In this document: one piece after another, positions 60,771 to 64,000 of the stretch
How the letters are laid out: the number at the start of each line of letters is the position of its first letter
Position numbering within the stretch: the first letter of the stretch is position 1
Source: Glaciecola siphonariae
Lineage (GTDB): Bacteria > Pseudomonadota > Gammaproteobacteria > Enterobacterales > Alteromonadaceae
NCBI RefSeq assembly: GCF_042652645.1
Contig: NZ_JBHSGU010000009.1
Location: 1-64,000, forward strand
Length of the DNA stretch: 64,000 bases
Direction of reading: 5' to 3'
Made by a program: the position numbers and the translations under genes
The notes under the pieces: model-generated
The model's input: the letters and a program-made list of their open reading frames with translations, nothing else
What the model was told of the DNA's origin: nothing
The model's database searches: none

Positions 60771-63188
60771 ATGAACAATGCGAACTCCTTGTTTTTACAT
60801 GAGCGTTTAAAGAGATCAACCAATCTATGCCAAACTGCGACGATTATGCTGTCAGCTTTTTCATTCTTTAAAGACGTAAATTGCGTTTTCATCAGGCTCG
60901 ATGACGCTTTTTTGATTCAGCAGTGCAATCAATACACGCTAAGCAACACGGTAGCGAATGCCGACGAAATGCTTAATCATAAGTTTGAAGCATTTTTTCA
61001 TATTGACGATCAAGAAGATGTCTCCTCGATTTTAGCGCAAGTCTCCAAACCCGAAGTCACCAACAGGCGTTTTGTTCATAGATGGCAACAGGCCGGCGGC
61101 AGCCATATATGGTTAGAATGGTTCATAGTGCCTGATGACGATGGGAAGCATTTTTACGTAAAGGGTGAAGACGTTTCAGAACACAAGCGTGTAAAGTCAG
61201 CGTTAACGGCAATTGAAACGGTAACCGATACTGGCTATTGGGAAATTGATTTAGATACAAATCATGTGTATTGGTCTGATCAGGTCCATCGTATCCATGA
61301 AACAGACGCTCGAACCTTTCGACCGAAGGTTGAAGACGGCATCAGCTTTTATCACCCAGACGCTATACCTACTTTGTTAGACGCCGTTGAGGGTTTAAAA
61401 CGCAGTGGGAAGTCGTATTCTGTTGACTTAAAATTTATCACCAGCAAAGGAAAAAACTTGGTGGTCAATGCTACCGGTTTTTCTGAAACGGTTGACGGTA
61501 AAGTCGTCAGAAATTTCGGCACATTTAAGGACCTAACCAAGCAGAAAGAAGACGATATCATGCGTCAGCGGCTAGAGCAGCGCATCGTGCTGGCCTTAAA
61601 AGCTGCCAACATTGGCGTATGGGAATACGACATCCTGCACGACGAGCTCACATGGGACGACCGTTTATTTGATATTTACGGGCGCAGCAGAGAGTCTTTT
61701 CAAGGTAAGCTCGATGATTGGATAAAATCGGTGCACCCCGATGATTTAGACGAAGCACTAGCCGCTTTCAATAAAGCAGTGCAGTCGCATACCTATTTTA
61801 ATCATAAATTTAGGGTGGTCACTGAAGGCGGTGACACGCGCTATGTTCATGGTATGTCGGCATTTATTTATGACGACCATAGTACCCCCATCAAAGCTAC
61901 TGGTATAAACATAGACTTGACTGAAGCGCAGGAAATGAACGCTAAGTTAGAGGCTACCATTGAACGAGCTGAAAAAAGTGCGTCACTTGCACGTGATTTG
62001 GCGAAAAAAGCGCAAACCGCTGACCTGCAAAAGAGTGCCTTTTTAGCGAATATGAGTCACGAAATTCGCACACCCATATCAGGTGTTATTGGGCTTGTTG
62101 AAATGCTCATTGATAATCAAGAAACTGATAAACTAAGCAAGCAAGAGCACCATCACTATTTGAATTTGGTGAAAAACAGTTCAAAACATTTGCTCAATAT
62201 CATTTCCGACATTCTTGATTTCTCAAAAATTGAAGCGGGCAAAATCACCATTGTTAAGCAAAACTTTGTGCTTAAAAAACTGCTCAACGACCTGTTAGAC
62301 GACTTTAAATATCAGGCCTCCGATAAAGGCCTAGATTTTGACTTTAAAGCGCATAATTTAAGTGATGAAATATTCTGCGGCGACCCTCTGCGACTTAAAC
62401 AAATATTGTATAACCTGCTTGGTAACGCCATTAAATTCACGCAAACTGGCGGCATAAAAGTGCGAGTGCGAATTAATCAGCGAGATGAAGAGCATGTTGA
62501 ATTTATTTGTTCAATCATCGATACCGGCGTAGGCATTGCTCAAGACAAACTAGACATTTTGTTTATGCCTTTTGAACAGGTAGATACCAGTGCCACAAGA
62601 GCATCTCAAGGGACCGGTTTAGGTTTATCGATTACCCGAAAGTTGATTGACTTGATGAGCGGAGATATTACGGTGACAAGCCAAGAAGTACTCGGCTCAA
62701 ACTTTACCGTAAAACTGCCCTTTGAAAAGGTGAAAGACCAGCAGCAAGCGAACCAAGACATAAAACAAACGCAATTAGAAGCAGATAACATAACGCAGCA
62801 CAAAAACCTGCATGTACTGGTTGCAGAAGATAACGACGTTAATCAGGTTGTAATCAAAAGCCTGCTTGAGCAACTTCATATCACCTGTATGCTGGCAGAG
62901 AACGGCGAGCAAACAATCGCATGCTTGAGTCAATACCCGCCAGAGCACTTCGATTTCATATTGATGGATTGTCAGATGCCCGTTATGGACGGCTTTGAGG
63001 CAACTTATCAAATCCGCAATAGCGCAAAGTTAGCCACGTATAAAAATATTCCCATTATTGCGCTGACGGCCAATGCGATGGCAGATGATAAAAAGCGGTG
63101 TTTAGACACCGGAATGAATGAATACTTAGCGAAGCCGGTAAGTAAGGAGCAGCTAAGCCAAACTATCGCAAGTTTATTAGCCAAATAA
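60771..63188 (+). CDS. Multi-PAS hybrid sensor histidine kinase with receiver domain
   Basis: An 805-residue cytoplasmic hybrid kinase. Order: three PAS-type domains (about 30-125, 140-260, 270-390; for example LKAANIGVWEYDILHDELTWDDRLFDIYG), a coiled coil, HisKA with FLANMSHEIRTPISGVIGLVE (His430), HATPase_c (DTGVGIAQDKLD, GTGLGLSITRKLIDLMSGD), and a C-terminal receiver (LVAEDNDVNQ, Asp733 in LMDCQMPVMDG, Lys in LAKPVSKEQL). There is no transmembrane segment or HPt domain. The start at 60771 is chosen because the candidate promoter excludes the GTG at 60720. It resembles the kinase at 1817 in layout but has an extra PAS. No cognate regulator is adjacent. Confidence 0.92.
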   Translation: MNNANSLFLHERLKRSTNLCQTATIMLSAFSFFKDVNCVFIRLDDAFLIQQCNQYTLSNTVANADEMLNHKFEAFFHIDDQEDVSSILAQVSKPEVTNRRFVHRWQQAGGSHIWLEWFIVPDDDGKHFYVKGEDVSEHKRVKSALTAIETVTDTGYWEIDLDTNHVYWSDQVHRIHETDARTFRPKVEDGISFYHPDAIPTLLDAVEGLKRSGKSYSVDLKFITSKGKNLVVNATGFSETVDGKVVRNFGTFKDLTKQKEDDIMRQRLEQRIVLALKAANIGVWEYDILHDELTWDDRLFDIYGRSRESFQGKLDDWIKSVHPDDLDEALAAFNKAVQSHTYFNHKFRVVTEGGDTRYVHGMSAFIYDDHSTPIKATGINIDLTEAQEMNAKLEATIERAEKSASLARDLAKKAQTADLQKSAFLANMSHEIRTPISGVIGLVEMLIDNQETDKLSKQEHHHYLNLVKNSSKHLLNIISDILDFSKIEAGKITIVKQNFVLKKLLNDLLDDFKYQASDKGLDFDFKAHNLSDEIFCGDPLRLKQILYNLLGNAIKFTQTGGIKVRVRINQRDEEHVEFICSIIDTGVGIAQDKLDILFMPFEQVDTSATRASQGTGLGLSITRKLIDLMSGDITVTSQEVLGSNFTVKLPFEKVKDQQQANQDIKQTQLEADNITQHKNLHVLVAEDNDVNQVVIKSLLEQLHITCMLAENGEQTIACLSQYPPEHFDFILMDCQMPVMDGFEATYQIRNSAKLATYKNIPIIALTANAMADDKKRCLDTGMNEYLAKPVSKEQLSQTIASLLAK

Positions 63189-63216
63189 ACCTTACCCGTC
63201 GCCGTAAGACTTATCG

Positions 63217-64000
63217 CTATTCAATGATGCGTAATACCGTGCGTTCGGCTGCGCTGAGTGCATAGGAACTGTTATTGTCTTCATCGTTGTTTGTGCGCAG
63301 TGTTTCAGTACTGATGGCGTCATCTTCAATAGCGCTTAGTATCTTAGGATGGATGTAGTACTCGCGGCAAATAGCGGGCGTATTGCCCAAGCTTTTTGCT
63401 ACCTTTTTAACGATTTTGTTTATGGGTTTGGTATTGCCCGATTTAGCAGAATCGGTACGTTTATTGTTTTGCTGCATTTCAACATAATATTCAACCGCCA
63501 AGCAGCTAGCGGTCCACGTTCTAAAGTCTTTGCAGGTAAACGCTTCACCCATTTGTGACTTAATAAAGGCATTGACTTCATCGCTTGAAACGTCAGACCA
63601 AGCGCTTGCGTTTTCGCGGTACCTAAATAGCGCGTAGCCAGGCTGTTCACTGGCCTGCTGAACATGCTTAGCCAAACACTCATCATCAATTGTTACGCAG
63701 CGCTGCTTACCACTTTTACCTGTAAACTCTAAGCTTATACCGTCATCGTGCTCAACGATGTGTTTACGCCTCAAGGTAGATAGGCCATAGGTTTTATTAT
63801 GTTGAGCGTAGTGTTTATTGCCGATGCGAATGCCGGTGTCGTCTAATACTAGCACCATCAAAGACAAGACTTTCTCAGGTGTCCATTGGGTTTGCTGCAA
63901 CTGCTTGTGGCAGTATTGTCTCATATCGGGAAGCTTCGCGGCGAACTCTGGCAATTTGCCAAACTTAGCTGCCTGCTGTTGGCGTTGCCATTGTTCTGAA
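63217..64000 (-). CDS. DNA topoisomerase IB, 5' end beyond the window
   Basis: A type IB topoisomerase of the bacterial/poxvirus group, relaxing supercoils by a transient 3'-phosphotyrosyl link. Motifs: GIRIGNKHYAQHNKTYGLSTLRRKHI, the catalytic-domain FTGKSGKQ and KDFRTWTAS, and the active-site region NTPAICREYYIHPKIL, in which the Tyr is the nucleophile. The frame stays open to the window edge (reading QWQRQQQAAKFGKLPEF, typical of the preceding linker), so an internal TTG at 63954 is not the start. The N-terminal part lies to the right. Its Lys/Ser/Asn-rich insertion before NTPAIC is longer than usual. Confidence 0.93.
   Translation of the reverse strand, partial: SEQWQRQQQAAKFGKLPEFAAKLPDMRQYCHKQLQQTQWTPEKVLSLMVLVLDDTGIRIGNKHYAQHNKTYGLSTLRRKHIVEHDDGISLEFTGKSGKQRCVTIDDECLAKHVQQASEQPGYALFRYRENASAWSDVSSDEVNAFIKSQMGEAFTCKDFRTWTASCLAVEYYVEMQQNNKRTDSAKSGNTKPINKIVKKVAKSLGNTPAICREYYIHPKILSAIEDDAISTETLRTNNDEDNNSSYALSAAERTVLRIIE

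Noticed and set aside
1..64000. CRISPR arrays, tRNA or rRNA genes, insertion sequences, prophage
   Set aside because: No regularly spaced repeats, tRNA-like cloverleafs, rRNA signatures, transposase genes or phage genes were found by eye.

Overview
The window reads as a stretch of ordinary chromosome from a free-living marine gammaproteobacterium, most likely of the Alteromonadales (Alteromonas/Glaciecola-like). This is inferred from moderate GC, a dense set of PAS/GGDEF/EAL signalling proteins, an NhaD-type Na+/H+ antiporter, an ExeM/NucH-type secreted nuclease, a DUF3087 protein, secreted chitin/cellulose-active enzymes and a bacterial topoisomerase IB. I see no rRNA, tRNA, CRISPR array, insertion sequence or prophage. 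About 48 genes are supported. One runs off the right edge and one small ORF is doubtful.

Layout. 0-10 kb: an unknown membrane-anchored protein, a PAS hybrid histidine kinase overlapping tail-to-tail with a DapA-family aldolase, an Old Yellow Enzyme relative, and a 1402-residue propeller/Y_Y_Y/GGDEF/EAL receptor. 10-20 kb: a coiled-coil membrane protein, a phosphate-binding-like protein with a porin, an exported catalase-peroxidase, and the divergent metR/metE pair. 20-27.7 kb: NhaD, a QEGLA-motif protein, a YdjM-like membrane protein, a small membrane protein, a divergent SDR/TetR pair, quinone-dependent D-lactate dehydrogenase and a CBS protein. 27.9-37.4 kb: the secreted nuclease with lamin-tail and dockerin modules, a TPR-GGDEF protein and four exported proteins of modest annotation. 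37.6-41.9 kb: a possible DNA-repair group (UDG-family protein, 2OG-Fe(II) oxygenase, AlkC) and a lipoprotein gamma-glutamyltransferase. 42-50.8 kb: a tightly coupled DJ-1/4-TM/GlxA operon, a GAF-GGDEF protein, and an RND efflux pair without its outer-membrane channel. 51-54.9 kb: an AA10 lytic polysaccharide monooxygenase and a GH9 enzyme. 55-64 kb: DUF3087, a sugar O-acetyltransferase, a tyrosine-catabolic operon (hppD-VOC-FAH) under an apparent MarR operator, a TetR regulator, a second PAS hybrid kinase and topoisomerase IB.

How the parts fit: two hybrid kinases and three GGDEF proteins point to heavy investment in environmental sensing and c-di-GMP. The nuclease, LPMO and GH9 enzyme point to extracellular polymer (DNA, chitin, cellulose) use. 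MetE/MetR, Dld, HPPD and GGT supply amino-acid and lactate metabolism. NhaD supplies sodium/pH homeostasis.

No single gene set is unmistakably a new system. The best leads are: the tyrosine operon, in which a small VOC metalloprotein sits where homogentisate dioxygenase would be expected, with twin palindromes 21 bp apart and one of them filling the -35/-10 spacer; the UDG/2OG-oxygenase/AlkC group; and the DJ-1/membrane protein/GlxA operon with its own inverted repeat. All assignments come from reading motifs by eye; no database search was run.
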